Source: Streptomyces sp. CG4
Lineage (GTDB): Bacteria; Actinomycetota; Actinomycetes; Streptomycetales; Streptomycetaceae
DNA length: 64,000 nucleotides
Direction of reading: 5' to 3'
Assembly: GCF_041080655.1 (NCBI RefSeq)
Contig: NZ_CP163525.1
Location: 2,976,001-3,040,000, forward strand
Under the pieces are notes generated by a model that saw only the letters and a program-made list of their open reading frames with translations, was not told the DNA's origin and ran no database searches. Of the stretch, positions 35,738 through 46,446 are shown one piece after another. The position numbers and the translations under genes were made by a program. Every line of letters begins with the position of its first letter. The first letter of the stretch is position 1.

Positions 35738-35955
35738 GAACTGTGGCTGCGGCTCGCAGAGTTGGAGGGCGGCGGGTTGCTCGTGGACGTGTCCGGCCCG
35801 GTACGGGCGTTCCCCGAACCGGGCCGCGCGCACGCCGGAGGCGAACGTGGTCGGGGACTGCTGGTCGTCGCTCAACTCGCGGAGGAGCTGGACTGGTTCC
35901 TGAGGGCCGAGGTCGGCAAGACGGTTCGGGCCCGGCTGGGTACGGCTTGCCCGGT
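35738..35955 (+). pseudogene. Remnant of an anti-sigma-type ATP-binding protein (HATPase_c C-terminus)
   Basis: The plus frame through 35762 encodes ELWLRLAELEGGGLLVDVS..., GGERGRGLLVVAQLAEEL and EVGKTVRARL. These are the G-box and C-terminal strand of the RsbW/SpoIIAB-like ATP-binding proteins abundant in streptomycetes. The N-terminal half with the N-box is missing, no start with a binding site is present, and the frame runs on into the antisense of the MocR gene. I interpret it as a truncated relic squeezed between two regulators. Confidence 0.55.
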
Positions 35956-35956
35956 C

Positions 35957-37369
35957 TCACCTCCGTCCGTCGAGCAGGTCGGCCACCGTCGCGATGCCCT
36001 CCGTGATCGCCCGCTCCGGAACATCGCCGAAGCCCAGGACCAGTTGGGGCGGATCGGGCGCCCGTGAGGCCCGGCAGGCGCTCATGCCGTACAGGCCGAC
36101 ACGGCGGGACAGGGACTCGGTGAGCACCCGTCCTTCCCCGGTCCCGTCCGGCAGGTGGGCCACCGCGTGGAAACCGGCGGCCAGCCCCGTCAGCCGTACC
36201 CGCGGCGCGTGTGTGGCGAGGGCCGCGACCAGGGCGGTGCGGCGGGCCGTGTACGTCGCGCGCATGCGGCGCAGATGGCGGTCGTAGCGGCCGGACTCGA
36301 TGAGCAGGGCGAGGGCCAGCTGGTCGAGGGTGGGGGTACCGCGGTCGGCGATGTGCTTCAGCTCGGTGAGCGGTGCGCTGAGCGCGGGCGGGCACAGCAG
36401 CCAGCCGATGCGCAGGGCGGGCGCGAGGGACTTGCTGACCGTGCCGATCGAGATCACCCGGTCGGTCGCAAGGCCCTGGAGGGCGCCGACCGGCTCCCTG
36501 TCGTAACGGAACTCGGCGTCGTAGTCGTCCTCGATGACGTAGGCGTCGCGCCGCCGCGCCCAGGCAAGGAGTGCTTGGCGGCGTTCCGGTGCGAGGACGA
36601 CTCCGGTCGGCCACTGGTGGGCGGGGGTGACGATCACCGCGCGCGCTCCGGTCGCGTCCAGGGCCCGTACGTCGATGCCGTGCGCGTCGACCGGGACCGG
36701 AACCGGGGTGAGGCCGGCCGCCCGTGCGCAGGCCGTCACGGTGGCGGGGCTGCCGGGGTCCTCGTAGGCGACGGCGCGGACACCGGTGCGGGCCAGAACC
36801 TGGAGGGTGAGGCCGAGGCCCTGGGCGTAGCCGGAGCAGACGAGAGTGTGGCCGGGATCGGCGGCGGCTGCGCGGACCCGGCGGAGGTAGGCGGCGAGGA
36901 CCGTCCGCAGGGCCTGGCTGCCGCGCGGGTCGCCGTAGTCGAGGTCGGCCGTGGGCATACGGCGGGCCGCCTCCCTGATCGCCCACAGCCAGTCGGCGCG
37001 CGGGAAGGAGGCCAGGTCGGGGACGCCGTGCCGGAAGTCGGCGATGAGGCGCGGGGGTTCGGGGTCCGGTGTGGGGGCGGGCGGTGCGGGGGGTTGCGCA
37101 CAGGGAGCGACGCGGGTGGCCGAGCCGACGCGGGTGACGAGGTAACCCTCGGCCTGCAGCTGGGCGTAGCAGTCCTGGACGAGGCCGCGGGACAGGCCCA
37201 GGGTGCGGGCGAGTCCGCGGGAGGAGGGCAGGCGTTCGTCCTCCCGCAGCCGTCCCGTGCGGATCGCGTCGCGCAACTGCCGTTCCAATTGCACGCGCAG
37301 CTGTTCGCCGCTGCTCCGGTCGACGGTCAGCAGCAACTCGGGGGACAGACCGGCCCACTGCACAGGCAT
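35957..37369 (-). CDS. MocR-type (GntR/aminotransferase) transcriptional regulator
   Basis: A 470-aa fusion of a GntR winged helix (about 20-90; RQLRDAIRTGRLREDERLPSS, TLGLSRGLVQDCYAQLQAEG) and a fold-type I aminotransferase-like domain (about 110-465). The PLP-binding Lys is within IGTVSKSLAPALRIGWLL and the Asp/Tyr context is in YVIEDDYDAEFRYD. Family members sense PLP or an amino compound and control vitamin B6, GABA or amino acid genes. It is divergent from an MFS transporter with only 47 bases between starts, so it probably regulates that exporter and itself. Confidence 0.92.
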   Translation of the reverse strand: MPVQWAGLSPELLLTVDRSSGEQLRVQLERQLRDAIRTGRLREDERLPSSRGLARTLGLSRGLVQDCYAQLQAEGYLVTRVGSATRVAPCAQPPAPPAPTPDPEPPRLIADFRHGVPDLASFPRADWLWAIREAARRMPTADLDYGDPRGSQALRTVLAAYLRRVRAAAADPGHTLVCSGYAQGLGLTLQVLARTGVRAVAYEDPGSPATVTACARAAGLTPVPVPVDAHGIDVRALDATGARAVIVTPAHQWPTGVVLAPERRQALLAWARRRDAYVIEDDYDAEFRYDREPVGALQGLATDRVISIGTVSKSLAPALRIGWLLCPPALSAPLTELKHIADRGTPTLDQLALALLIESGRYDRHLRRMRATYTARRTALVAALATHAPRVRLTGLAAGFHAVAHLPDGTGEGRVLTESLSRRVGLYGMSACRASRAPDPPQLVLGFGDVPERAITEGIATVADLLDGRR

Positions 37370-37380
37370 GGAATCGGAGC

Positions 37381-37416
37381 TTACCGGGGGTCCGGTCGCC
37401 GCCTAGCGTCGACGGC
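37381..37416 (+). promoter_or_regulatory. Leaderless promoter of the MFS gene
   Basis: TTACCG (37381-37386), a 17-base spacer, TAGCGT (37404-37409), then ATG seven bases later. The spacing predicts transcription starting at or next to the start codon. There is no Shine-Dalgarno. It lies within the short gap shared with MocR. Confidence 0.6.
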
Positions 37417-38619
37417 ATGACAACGCCCGCCAACTCGCCTGCCAGCAAGGCGATTTCCTGCCCTCAGCCACCGTTGCTGACCCGTCCCCTGCTGCTGCGG
37501 TTCGTGAGCATGGTCGGCGCCTTGGTGAGCTTCTTTCTGCTGCTGTCGGCGGTGCCCGCGCAGGCCGGCCGCGGCGGGGCGGGTCTCGCCACCGGCTCGA
37601 TGATGCTGTCCACGGTGCTCGGCGAGCTGGCCGGGCCCTGGATCGTCGCCCGGTGCGGCAACCGGGGACCGCTGATGGCCGGGCTGGTCCTGCTCGGCGC
37701 GCCCGCGCTGGCGCTGCCCGCCGCCGACGGCCCGGCCGGGATCGTGACGGTCTGCCTGGTGCGAGGCCTGGGGTTCGCCCTCACCATGGTCGCGGGCGGC
37801 GCCCTGACCGCGGCGCTGATCCCGGCGCAGCGCAGGGGCGAGGGACTCGCGCTCGTCGGCCTGGTCGGGGGCGTCCCGTCGCTCGTCGCTCTGCCACTGG
37901 GCGTGTGGCTGGCCGGGAACGTCGGCTACGGGCCGGTCACCGTGGCCGCGGGCGTGGCGGCGCTGGCGGCCGTCCCCTCGGTGCCGGGGCTGCGGGAGGG
38001 CGAGCCGACGCCGGACACGCGGCCACCGGGCGGCATGCCGAAGCCGCTCGGCATGGTGGGGGCCGTGCGTCTCGCCGGACTGCGGCGTCCCGCGGTGGTC
38101 TTCGCCGCCACCGCGCTCGCCGCCGGGATCCTGGTCACGTTCCTGCCGCTGGCCGTCCCGCGCACGTCGGCCGGTACGGCGACGGCGGCCCTGCTGGTGC
38201 AGAGCGTCGCCTCGACCGCGGCCCGCTGGGCGGCGGGGCGGTACGGCGACCGGCGCGGCTCCGGGCAGCTGGTCATCCCGGGGCTGCTGCTGTCGGCCAC
38301 CGGGATGTCGGTCATGGCGGCGGTCTCCAGTCCGGTCGCCGTACTCGGGGGTGCGCTGGTCTTCGGAACCGGTTTCGGCGCCGCCCAGAACGCGACCCTC
38401 ACACTCATGTACAGCCGCGTCCCCCGCGCCTCGTACGGCACGGTCTCCGCGCTGTGGAACCTCGCCTACGACGGCGGCATGGGCGTGGGCGCCGCGGGCT
38501 TCGGCTTCGTCGCGGGACACACGGGATACGCGTGGGCGTTCACGCTGACCGGGCTGCTGATGCTGGGCGCACTGGCCCCGGCGCTGCGTGACCGGCGGGC
38601 GGGACGGGCCCTGGGGTGA
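37417..38619 (+). CDS. MFS transporter
   Basis: A 400-aa major facilitator with about twelve hydrophobic helices beginning near residue 27 (LLLRFVSMVGALVSFFLLL) and ending near 390. The loop after helix 2 is degenerate (PWIVARCGNRGPLMAG), while ALIPAQRRGEGLALVGL and RWAAGRYGDRRGSGQL represent the cytoplasmic loops. It is probably an exporter or a permease for a small metabolite sensed by the divergent MocR protein. The substrate is unknown. The start ATG at 37417 fits a leaderless transcript. Confidence 0.85.
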   Translation: MTTPANSPASKAISCPQPPLLTRPLLLRFVSMVGALVSFFLLLSAVPAQAGRGGAGLATGSMMLSTVLGELAGPWIVARCGNRGPLMAGLVLLGAPALALPAADGPAGIVTVCLVRGLGFALTMVAGGALTAALIPAQRRGEGLALVGLVGGVPSLVALPLGVWLAGNVGYGPVTVAAGVAALAAVPSVPGLREGEPTPDTRPPGGMPKPLGMVGAVRLAGLRRPAVVFAATALAAGILVTFLPLAVPRTSAGTATAALLVQSVASTAARWAAGRYGDRRGSGQLVIPGLLLSATGMSVMAAVSSPVAVLGGALVFGTGFGAAQNATLTLMYSRVPRASYGTVSALWNLAYDGGMGVGAAGFGFVAGHTGYAWAFTLTGLLMLGALAPALRDRRAGRALG

Positions 38620-38682
38620 CCGGCGGGCTGCATGCCTACAGCTACGCACCCATACTCGTCAGCATGACGGGCGGTCAGCTGG

Positions 38683-39267
38683 TCAGCTCTCGCTGACGCC
38701 GTCGATCACCCGCCGCAGCCCCTCCGTGAGCTGCTCGGCCGTGGTCGCCGAGTCCGGGTCGAAGAGCCACTGGACCATGAGGCCGTTGAGGAGCGTCTGG
38801 TAGAGGCGGCCCTCGGTCTCGACCGCCTCCTTGTCGAGGTCGGCCTCCGGGACACCGCTGAACATGGCCGCGAGCCCCGAGCGGCCCTCCTTCTGCGCCT
38901 CGGCCAGGAGCTTGCGCACTTCCTCCAGCCGCTCGTCCTGGAACATCAGCTCGAAGCTGAGCAGCCAGATCGCCCGCGACTCGGGCACCGTGCGGATGAT
39001 GCTCGCCCACACCTCCTGGAAGCGCTCCAGCGTCCCCGGGGGCTGCGTCACCTTCCCGCCGGGCTCCGGGTCGAACCGCTCCCCCACACCCTCGATCAGC
39101 GAGATGTAGGCCTGCACCAGCAACTCGGCCTTCGACCCGTAGTGGTAGCCGATCGACGCCAGGTTGGTGCCCGACTCCTTGACGATGTCCCGCGCGGTCG
39201 TACGCAGAAACCCCTTCTCCAGCAGGCAGCGCTTGGCGCCTTCGAGCAGATCCTCACGGTGTCCCAT
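38683..39267 (-). CDS. TetR-family repressor of the adjacent DHA2 exporter
   Basis: About 194 aa. The TetR HTH (GHREDLLEGAKRCLLEKGFL..., GTNLASIGYHYGSKAELL) occupies residues 1-55; the remainder is the helical ligand-binding and dimer domain. The start ATG at 39267 is favoured over in-frame GTGs at 39273 and 39276. It is divergent from a 14-helix drug:proton antiporter and shares an intergenic region with repeated CTAGACA elements. That is the standard arrangement for a drug-responsive repressor controlling efflux. Confidence 0.9.
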   Translation of the reverse strand: MGHREDLLEGAKRCLLEKGFLRTTARDIVKESGTNLASIGYHYGSKAELLVQAYISLIEGVGERFDPEPGGKVTQPPGTLERFQEVWASIIRTVPESRAIWLLSFELMFQDERLEEVRKLLAEAQKEGRSGLAAMFSGVPEADLDKEAVETEGRLYQTLLNGLMVQWLFDPDSATTAEQLTEGLRRVIDGVSES

Positions 39268-39301
39268 GCGCACCACCCTACCGCCGATCCATACAGCCGT
39301 C

Positions 39302-39377
39302 CTAGACAGATGACCTATACGACTGACTTATACATTCGTTCTAGACAAACGTTTAAGACGTCCGTACAGTCGCTGGC
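39302..39377. promoter_or_regulatory. Divergent TetR/DHA2 promoter with direct repeats CTAGACA
   Basis: CTAGACA occurs at 39302-39308 and 39341-39347. The second copy supplies the -35 box TAGACA (39342-39347) of the exporter promoter. A 17-base spacer leads to TACAGT (39365-39370), and the ATG follows seven bases later, so a leaderless message is predicted. The first copy overlaps the presumed tetR promoter. A repressor binding both would shut both genes. Confidence 0.65.
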
Positions 39378-40919
39378 ATGACGACGAACTCGACGGGCAC
39401 CACGCCCTCCGTCGGCGCCGACAGCGCCGCCCACGCCCGCGCCGGACGGCGCGAGTGGACCGCTCTCGGCGTGCTGATGCTGCCGCTGCTGCTGGTCTCC
39501 ATGGACGTCTCGGTCCTGTACTTCGCGACCCCCGCGATCAGCGCGGACCTGCACCCGAGCGGCACCCAGCAGCTGTGGATCTACGACATCTACGGCTTCG
39601 TCCTGGCCGGCCTGCTGATGACGATGGGCTCGCTCGGCGACCGCATCGGCCGCCGCAAGCTCCTCCTCATGGGGGCCGCCGCCTTCGGCGCCGCCTCGCT
39701 CCTCGCGGCCTACGCGAACAGCGCCGAGACCCTGATCGCGGCCCGCGCGGTCCTCGGCATCGGCGGCGCGACCCTGATGCCGTCCACGATGGCACTGCTG
39801 CGCACGATGTTCACCGACCCCGGCCAGCGGGCGAAGGCGATCGGCCTGTGGTCCGGCGTGATGACCGGCGGTATCGCGCTCGGCTCGGTGATGAGCGGCC
39901 TGCTCGTCGAGCACTTCTGGTGGGGCTCGGTCTTCCTCGTCAACCTGCCCGCGATGGTCCTGCTTCTGCTCCTCGGCCCGGTGCTGCTGCCGGAGTCGAA
40001 GAACCCGGACCCGGGCCGCTTCGACTGGCTGAGCGTGCCGCTGTCGATGGCCGCCGTGCTCCCCGTGATCTACGGCCTCAAGGAGATCCCCTCGGAGGGC
40101 TGGCACCCGCTGTACATCGTCTCGATCACCGTCGGCCTGCTCTTCACCGCACTGTTCGTCCGCCGGCAGCGCACCAGCGCCTCCCCGCTGATCCCGCCGG
40201 CCCTGCTGAAGGGCCGCGGCTTCGCCCCGGCGCTGGTCCTGAACCTCGTCGCCGCCCTCGCCATGCTGGGCTCGGCCATCTTCACCACGCAGTACCTGCA
40301 GTCGGTCCTCGGCAAGGGCCCGCTGGCCGCGGCCCTGTGGAGCCTGCTGCCCTCGGTGTTCATCGGCTTGGCCGGTCCGGTCACCGCCCAGCTCGTCCAG
40401 CGGGGCGTCAGCCGGGGGTACGTCGTCGCCGGCGGCTTCGCTGCCATGGCGGGCGGCTTCTCGATGCTGGCTTCCCTCGGCACCGACTCGCTGTGGCTGG
40501 TGCTGACCGGGGCGGGCGTCCTCGCCTGCGGGATGGTCGCGATCACGTCCCAGCTGGTCGATCTGGCCATGAGCAGCGCCCCGGTGGAGCAGGCGGGCAC
40601 GGCCTCCTCACTGCTGGAGACCGGCACCGAGTTCGGCGGCGCGCTCGGCATGGCCGTCCTCGGCTCCATCGGTACGGCGGTCTACCGCCACGAGATGCCG
40701 ACCTCCGCTCCGGCCGGGGCCCGCGAATCCCTGGGCGACGCCCTCTACACGGCCGCACATCTCCCCGGCGGAGCCGGCGCGTCCCTCCTCGCCACGGCCC
40801 GGCAGGCGTTCACCGACGGCTTCCAGGGCGCGGCGATCGCCGGGGCGGTGGTGGTGACGCTGGCGGCGGTGGGTGCGGCGGTGACGCTGCGCAGGATCGA
40901 GGTGCGGGACGAGAAGTAG
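39378..40919 (+). CDS. DHA2-family (EmrB/QacA) 14-helix drug:H+ antiporter
   Basis: A 513-aa MFS exporter of the 14-TM DHA2 class. Visible motifs are LLLVSMDVSVLYFATPAI in helix 1 (motif D1), LGDRIGRRKLLLMG (motif A), the ARAVLGIGGATLMPSTMALL region (motif B) and GLWSGVMTGGIALGSVMSGLL (motif C, antiporter). The terminal helix is followed by a short charged tail. It is expected to export lipophilic or cationic compounds. It is controlled by the divergent TetR protein and ends at a bidirectional terminator shared with serA. Confidence 0.93.
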   Translation: MTTNSTGTTPSVGADSAAHARAGRREWTALGVLMLPLLLVSMDVSVLYFATPAISADLHPSGTQQLWIYDIYGFVLAGLLMTMGSLGDRIGRRKLLLMGAAAFGAASLLAAYANSAETLIAARAVLGIGGATLMPSTMALLRTMFTDPGQRAKAIGLWSGVMTGGIALGSVMSGLLVEHFWWGSVFLVNLPAMVLLLLLGPVLLPESKNPDPGRFDWLSVPLSMAAVLPVIYGLKEIPSEGWHPLYIVSITVGLLFTALFVRRQRTSASPLIPPALLKGRGFAPALVLNLVAALAMLGSAIFTTQYLQSVLGKGPLAAALWSLLPSVFIGLAGPVTAQLVQRGVSRGYVVAGGFAAMAGGFSMLASLGTDSLWLVLTGAGVLACGMVAITSQLVDLAMSSAPVEQAGTASSLLETGTEFGGALGMAVLGSIGTAVYRHEMPTSAPAGARESLGDALYTAAHLPGGAGASLLATARQAFTDGFQGAAIAGAVVVTLAAVGAAVTLRRIEVRDEK

Positions 40920-40930
40920 GGCACGAGAAA

Positions 40931-40966
40931 GCCGGACGGGCCGAGATCGCTCTCGGCCCGTCCGGC
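40931..40966. terminator. Bidirectional terminator between DHA2 and serA
   Basis: A perfect 16-bp stem (40931-40946 / 40951-40966) with loop TCGC followed by GTTTT on the plus strand, and AAAG-type A-tract on the other side serving serA. Confidence 0.92.
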
Positions 40967-40980
40967 GTTTTGAGGATGTT

Positions 40981-42570
40981 TCAGGCCAGGTTCACCGACC
41001 GGGCCGACGCAGCACCGATCTCCGCGGCAACTTCGGCCAGCACACCGGCGGCCACCGTGTCATCGACAGTAAGCACAGCCAACGCTTCGCCGCCCACCGC
41101 TGCGCGAGCAACTTGCATGCCGGCGATGTTGATGCCCGCCTCGCCGAGGATGCGGCCGACGGTGCCGACGACACCGGGACGGTCCTCGTAGCGCAGGACG
41201 ACCATGTGGTCGGCGAGCGCGAGGTCGACGTCGTAGTCGCCGACCGCGACGATCTTCTGGAGGTGCTTCGGGCCGGCCAGCGTGCCGGAGACCGACACCT
41301 CCTCGCCGCTGGCGAGGGTGCCGCGCACGGTGACGACGTTGCGGTGCTCGTTCGCCTCGGAGCTGGTGGTCAGCCGTACCTCGACGCCGCGCTCCTGCGC
41401 GAACAGCGGCGCGTTGACGTACGACACCGTCTCGTCGACGACGTCCTCGAAGACACCCTTGAGCGCGGACAGCTCCAGCACCTTCACGTCGTGCTGGGTG
41501 ATCTCGCCGTAGACCTCGACGTCGAGGCGGTGGGCGACCTCGCCGGCGAGCGCGGTGAAGATACGGCCGAGGCGCTCGGCGAGCGGCAGACCGGGCTTGA
41601 CGTCCTCGGCGATGACACCGCCCTGGACGTTGACCGCGTCCGGCACCAGCTCGCCGGCGAGGGCGAGACGGACGGACTTGGCGACCGCGATGCCCGCCTT
41701 CTCCTGGGCCTCGTCGGTGGAGGCGCCGAGGTGCGGGGTGCAGACCACCTGGTCGAGCTCGAAGAGCGGGGAGTCCGTGCAGGGCTCCTTGGCGTACACG
41801 TCGAGGCCGGCGCCGGCGACCCGGCCCTCCTTCAGCGCCGCGTACAGCGCCTCCTCGTCGACGATGCCGCCGCGCGCGGCGTTGACGATGCGCACGCTCG
41901 GCTTGACCTTGCGCAGCGCCTCGTCGCCGATCAGGCCGAGGGTCTCGGGGGTCTTCGGCAGGTGGACGGTGATGAAGTCGGAGACCTCGAGCAGCTCGTC
42001 CAGGGAGAGCACCTTGACGCCCATCTGCGCGGCCCGCGCGGGCTGCACATAGGGGTCGTAGGCGACGACCTTCATGCCGAAGGCGGACATCCGCTGGGCG
42101 ACCAGGGCGCCGATGCGGCCGAGGCCGACGACACCGAGGGTCTTCTCGGCCAGCTCGACGCCCGTGTACTTGCTGCGCTTCCACTCGCCGTTCTTCAGCG
42201 CGGCGTTGGCCTGCGGGATGTTGCGGGCGGTGGCGAGGAGCAGACCGCAGGCCAGCTCGGCGGCGGTCACGATGTTGGAGGTCGGGGCGTTGACGACCAT
42301 CACGCCGGCCTTGGTGGCGGCGGAGACGTCGACATTGTCCAGGCCGACGCCGGCGCGGGCGACGACCTTGAGCTTCTTCGCCGCGGCGACGGCTTCGGCG
42401 TCGACCTTGGTGGCGGAGCGGATCAGGATCGCGTCGACATCGGCGATGGCGGGGAGCAGTTCGGCTCGATCCGCTCCGTTGGTGTGCCGGATCTCGAAGT
42501 CCGGGCCGAGTGCGTCCACGGTCGCGGGCGACAGCTCTTCAGCGATGAGTACGACAGGTTTCGAGCTCAC
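40981..42570 (-). CDS. serA: D-3-phosphoglycerate dehydrogenase
   Basis: A 529-aa long-form SerA, first committed step of serine synthesis. The order is an N-terminal substrate domain, the Rossmann nucleotide domain (LGVVGLGRIGALVAQRM near 145-161; catalytic Arg in VNAARGGIVDEEAL, Glu in LDVYAKEPCT, His in CTPHLGASTDEA), an allosteric ASB domain (about 320-450), and a C-terminal ACT domain (VVLRYEDRPGVVGTVGRILG) for serine feedback. The start is the ATG at 42570. It follows the ilv operon in the same direction but is separated from ilvC by 242 bases and hairpins. Confidence 0.96.
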   Translation of the reverse strand: MSSKPVVLIAEELSPATVDALGPDFEIRHTNGADRAELLPAIADVDAILIRSATKVDAEAVAAAKKLKVVARAGVGLDNVDVSAATKAGVMVVNAPTSNIVTAAELACGLLLATARNIPQANAALKNGEWKRSKYTGVELAEKTLGVVGLGRIGALVAQRMSAFGMKVVAYDPYVQPARAAQMGVKVLSLDELLEVSDFITVHLPKTPETLGLIGDEALRKVKPSVRIVNAARGGIVDEEALYAALKEGRVAGAGLDVYAKEPCTDSPLFELDQVVCTPHLGASTDEAQEKAGIAVAKSVRLALAGELVPDAVNVQGGVIAEDVKPGLPLAERLGRIFTALAGEVAHRLDVEVYGEITQHDVKVLELSALKGVFEDVVDETVSYVNAPLFAQERGVEVRLTTSSEANEHRNVVTVRGTLASGEEVSVSGTLAGPKHLQKIVAVGDYDVDLALADHMVVLRYEDRPGVVGTVGRILGEAGINIAGMQVARAAVGGEALAVLTVDDTVAAGVLAEVAAEIGAASARSVNLA

Positions 42571-42772
42571 GTGAGGTCCTCACAAGTCCAATGCATGCGG
42601 ACGGCCGTCCCGACGGCCGCAGGCGGAGGAGGGGCAAGCCGCGGAAGACGCACGACGCTGTGGGCCTGACGCGTGTTGTGCAGCAGTGTAGTGGCGCGAC
42701 AGTGCTCGTCCTGCGCCTCTGCGGAAGGATCACCCGTCCGGTGCTGGACGGGGTGGACAACAAACGGACGAC

Positions 42773-42801
42773 GGGGGCCGGAGCAGTCTGCCCCGACCCC
42801 C
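42773..42801. terminator. Hairpins downstream of ilvC
   Basis: GGGGG (42773-42777) pairs with CCCCC (42797-42801), with an inner GGAGC/GCCCC stem, 11 bases beyond the ilvC stop. A second hairpin CCCGTCC-ggtgct-GGACGGG sits at 42733-42752. Together they likely end the ilv transcript. The remainder of 42571-42732 is serA upstream region. Confidence 0.6.
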
Positions 42802-42812
42802 TGACGTGAGGC

Positions 42813-43927
<1,115 letters not shown>

Positions 43928-43942
43928 AGCCGTGCCTCGGGG

Positions 43943-44467
43943 TCACGCGGTCCGGTCGAGCGCGCGCAGCGAGCGGTCGGTGATCGAGCGGGCGCCGCGG
44001 CCGATGGCGATCGTGCCGGACTGCACGAGCTCCTTGATGCCGAACGGCTCCAGCATCTTGAGCATGGCGGACAGCTTGTCGCCCGATCCGGTGGCCTCGA
44101 TCGTGACGGCCTCCGGGGAGACGTCGACGGTCTTGGCGCGGAACAGCTGGACGATCTCGACGATCTGGGAGCGGGTCTCGTTGTCGGCGCGGACCTTCAC
44201 CAGGACGAGTTCGCGCTGCACGGCCTGACCGGGCTCCAGCTCGACGATCTTCAGCACGTTGACGAGCTTGTTGAGCTGCTTGGTCACCTGCTCCAGCGGC
44301 AGGTCCTCGACGCCGACCACGATGGTGATGCGGGAGATGTCGGGGTGCTCGGTGACGCCGACCGCGAGCGAGTCGATGTTGAAGCCGCGCCGCGAGAACA
44401 GGGCGGCGATCCGGGCGAGGATGCCCGGCGTGTTCTCCACCAGGACGGAGAGCGTGTGCTTGGACAT
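43943..44467 (-). CDS. ilvN: Acetolactate synthase small (regulatory) subunit
   Basis: A 174-aa regulatory subunit with an N-terminal ACT domain (HTLSVLVENTPGILARIAAL..., FNIDSLAVGVTEHPDISR) that binds valine and a C-terminal domain (about 85-170) that activates the catalytic subunit. The start is the ATG at 44467, 22 bases after ilvB, with AACGAC-type weak spacing; coupling to ilvB is likely. This longer form (rather than the roughly 90-aa one) is usual in actinobacteria. It shares the ilvB attenuator. Confidence 0.95.
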   Translation of the reverse strand: MSKHTLSVLVENTPGILARIAALFSRRGFNIDSLAVGVTEHPDISRITIVVGVEDLPLEQVTKQLNKLVNVLKIVELEPGQAVQRELVLVKVRADNETRSQIVEIVQLFRAKTVDVSPEAVTIEATGSGDKLSAMLKMLEPFGIKELVQSGTIAIGRGARSITDRSLRALDRTA

Positions 44468-44489
44468 GGTCGTTTTACGTCTCTCTCGC

Positions 44490-46343
44490 TCAGTCGTCTT
44501 CGTTGTCGCCGAAGTCGGGGCGGACGTCCCGGGCGGCCATGATCTCGTCGTTGGAGGTGCCGGCGGCGACCATCGGCCACACCATCGCGTCCTCGTGGAC
44601 GATGAAGTCGATGACCACCGGGCGGTCGTTGATGGAGTTCGCCTCTTCGATGACCTTGTCCAGGTCCTCCGGGCGCTCGCACCGCAGGCCCACACAGCCC
44701 ATCGCCTCGGACAGCTTCACGAAGTCCGGCACGCGCGTGCCCTTGGCCTCCGGGTTGATGTCCTCCGGACCGCTGTGCAGCACGGTGTTGGAGTACCGCT
44801 GGTTGTAGAACAGGGTCTGCCACTGGCGGACCATCCCGAGGGCGCCGTTGTTGATGATGGCGACCTTGATCGGGATGTTGTTCAGGGCGCAGGTGGTCAG
44901 TTCCTGGTTGGTCATCTGGAAGCAGCCGTCGCCGTCGATCGCCCAGACCGTCCGGTCCGGCTGTCCGGCCTTGGCACCCATGGCGGCCGGGACCGCGTAG
45001 CCCATCGTGCCGGCGCCGCCGGAGTTGAGCCAGGTGGCGGGCTTCTCGTACTGGATGAAGTGCGCGGACCACATCTGGTGCTGGCCGACGCCCGCCGCGA
45101 AGATCGTGCCCTCGGGGGCGAGCTGCCCGATGCGCTCGATGACCTGCTGCGGGGAGAGCGAGCCGTCCTCGGGCTGGTCGTAGCCGAGCGGGTAGGTCTC
45201 GCGCCAGCGGCTGAGGTCGCTCCACCATGCGGTGTAGTCACCCTTGTGGCCCTCGCTGTGCTCCTTCTGCACGGCCTGGACCAGGTCGGCGATGACCTCA
45301 CGGGCGTCACCGACGATCGGCACGTCGGCGGCGCGGTTCTTGCCGATCTCGGCCGGGTCGATGTCGGCGTGGACGATCTTGGCGTACGGGGCGAAGCTGT
45401 CCAGCTTGCCGGTGACGCGGTCGTCGAAGCGGGCGCCGAGGGCGACGATCAGGTCGGCCTTCTGCAGCGCGGTGACGGCGGTGACCGCACCGTGCATGCC
45501 CGGCATTCCCACGTGCAGCGGGTGGCTGTCGGGGAATGCGCCGAGCGCCATCAGCGTGGTGGTGACGGGCGCTCCGGTGAGTTCGGCGAGGACCTTCAGC
45601 TCGGCGGTGGCGTGTGCCTTGAGGACACCGCCGCCGACGTAGAGGACGGGCCGCTTGGCGGAGGTGATCAGCTTGGCCGCCTCGCGGATCTGCTTGGCGT
45701 GCGGCTTGGTCACCGGGCGGTAGCCGGGCAGGTCCATGGTGGGCGGCCAGAAGAAGGTGGTCTTCGCCTGGAGGGCGTCCTTGGCGATGTCGACCAGGAC
45801 CGGGCCCGGGCGGCCGGTGGAGGCGATGTGGAACGCCTGCGCGATGACCCGGGGGATGTCCTCGGCCTTGGTGACGAGGAAGTTGTGCTTGGTGATCGGC
45901 ATGGTGATGCCGACGATGTCCGCCTCCTGGAAGGCGTCCGTGCCGATCGACTTCGAGGCGACCTGACCGGTGATCGCGACCAGCGGCACCGAGTCCATGT
46001 GCGCGTCGGCGATCGGCGTGACCAGGTTGGTGGCACCCGGACCGGACGTCGCCATGCACACGCCGACCTTGCCGGTGGCCTGAGCGTAGCCGGTGGCCGC
46101 ATGGCCGGCGCCCTGCTCGTGGCGGACCAGGACGTGGCGCACCCGGGTGGAGTCCATCAGCGGGTCGTACGCCGGCAGGATCGCGCCGCCGGGGATACCG
46201 AATACCGTCTCAGCGCCGACCTCCTCGAGGGAGCGGATGAGGGACTGCGCGCCCGTGACGTGCTCGACGGGGGCGGACTGCTGTCCTCCGGATCGGGGCC
46301 GCGGCTGCGGATGGGCCCCGGTGGCCTGCTCGGTCATCGGCAT
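44490..46343 (-). CDS. ilvB: Acetolactate synthase large (catalytic) subunit
   Basis: A 617-aa thiamine-diphosphate enzyme producing acetolactate or acetohydroxybutyrate. The three domains are visible: the TPP glutamate region ([35 protein letters not shown]), the central FAD domain, and the TPP-Mg motif [19 protein letters not shown]. The start is taken as the ATG at 46343 (MPMTEQ...); the ATG at 46337 is equally possible. A 13-aa leader peptide and intrinsic terminator precede it, so expression should respond to Ile/Val/Leu-tRNA charging. It is followed closely by ilvN and ilvC. Confidence 0.96.
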   Translation of the reverse strand: MPMTEQATGAHPQPRPRSGGQQSAPVEHVTGAQSLIRSLEEVGAETVFGIPGGAILPAYDPLMDSTRVRHVLVRHEQGAGHAATGYAQATGKVGVCMATSGPGATNLVTPIADAHMDSVPLVAITGQVASKSIGTDAFQEADIVGITMPITKHNFLVTKAEDIPRVIAQAFHIASTGRPGPVLVDIAKDALQAKTTFFWPPTMDLPGYRPVTKPHAKQIREAAKLITSAKRPVLYVGGGVLKAHATAELKVLAELTGAPVTTTLMALGAFPDSHPLHVGMPGMHGAVTAVTALQKADLIVALGARFDDRVTGKLDSFAPYAKIVHADIDPAEIGKNRAADVPIVGDAREVIADLVQAVQKEHSEGHKGDYTAWWSDLSRWRETYPLGYDQPEDGSLSPQQVIERIGQLAPEGTIFAAGVGQHQMWSAHFIQYEKPATWLNSGGAGTMGYAVPAAMGAKAGQPDRTVWAIDGDGCFQMTNQELTTCALNNIPIKVAIINNGALGMVRQWQTLFYNQRYSNTVLHSGPEDINPEAKGTRVPDFVKLSEAMGCVGLRCERPEDLDKVIEEANSINDRPVVIDFIVHEDAMVWPMVAAGTSNDEIMAARDVRPDFGDNEDD

Positions 46344-46446
46344 TCTCTTCTCGATGCTGAGGGTTTTTTCGACGCTGAGGGTTTTTGCGAGGTTTCTACG
46401 ACGTGCGGCTCGGGCTCGGCCGGAGTTCGGCTGGTGCCCGTGCAAC

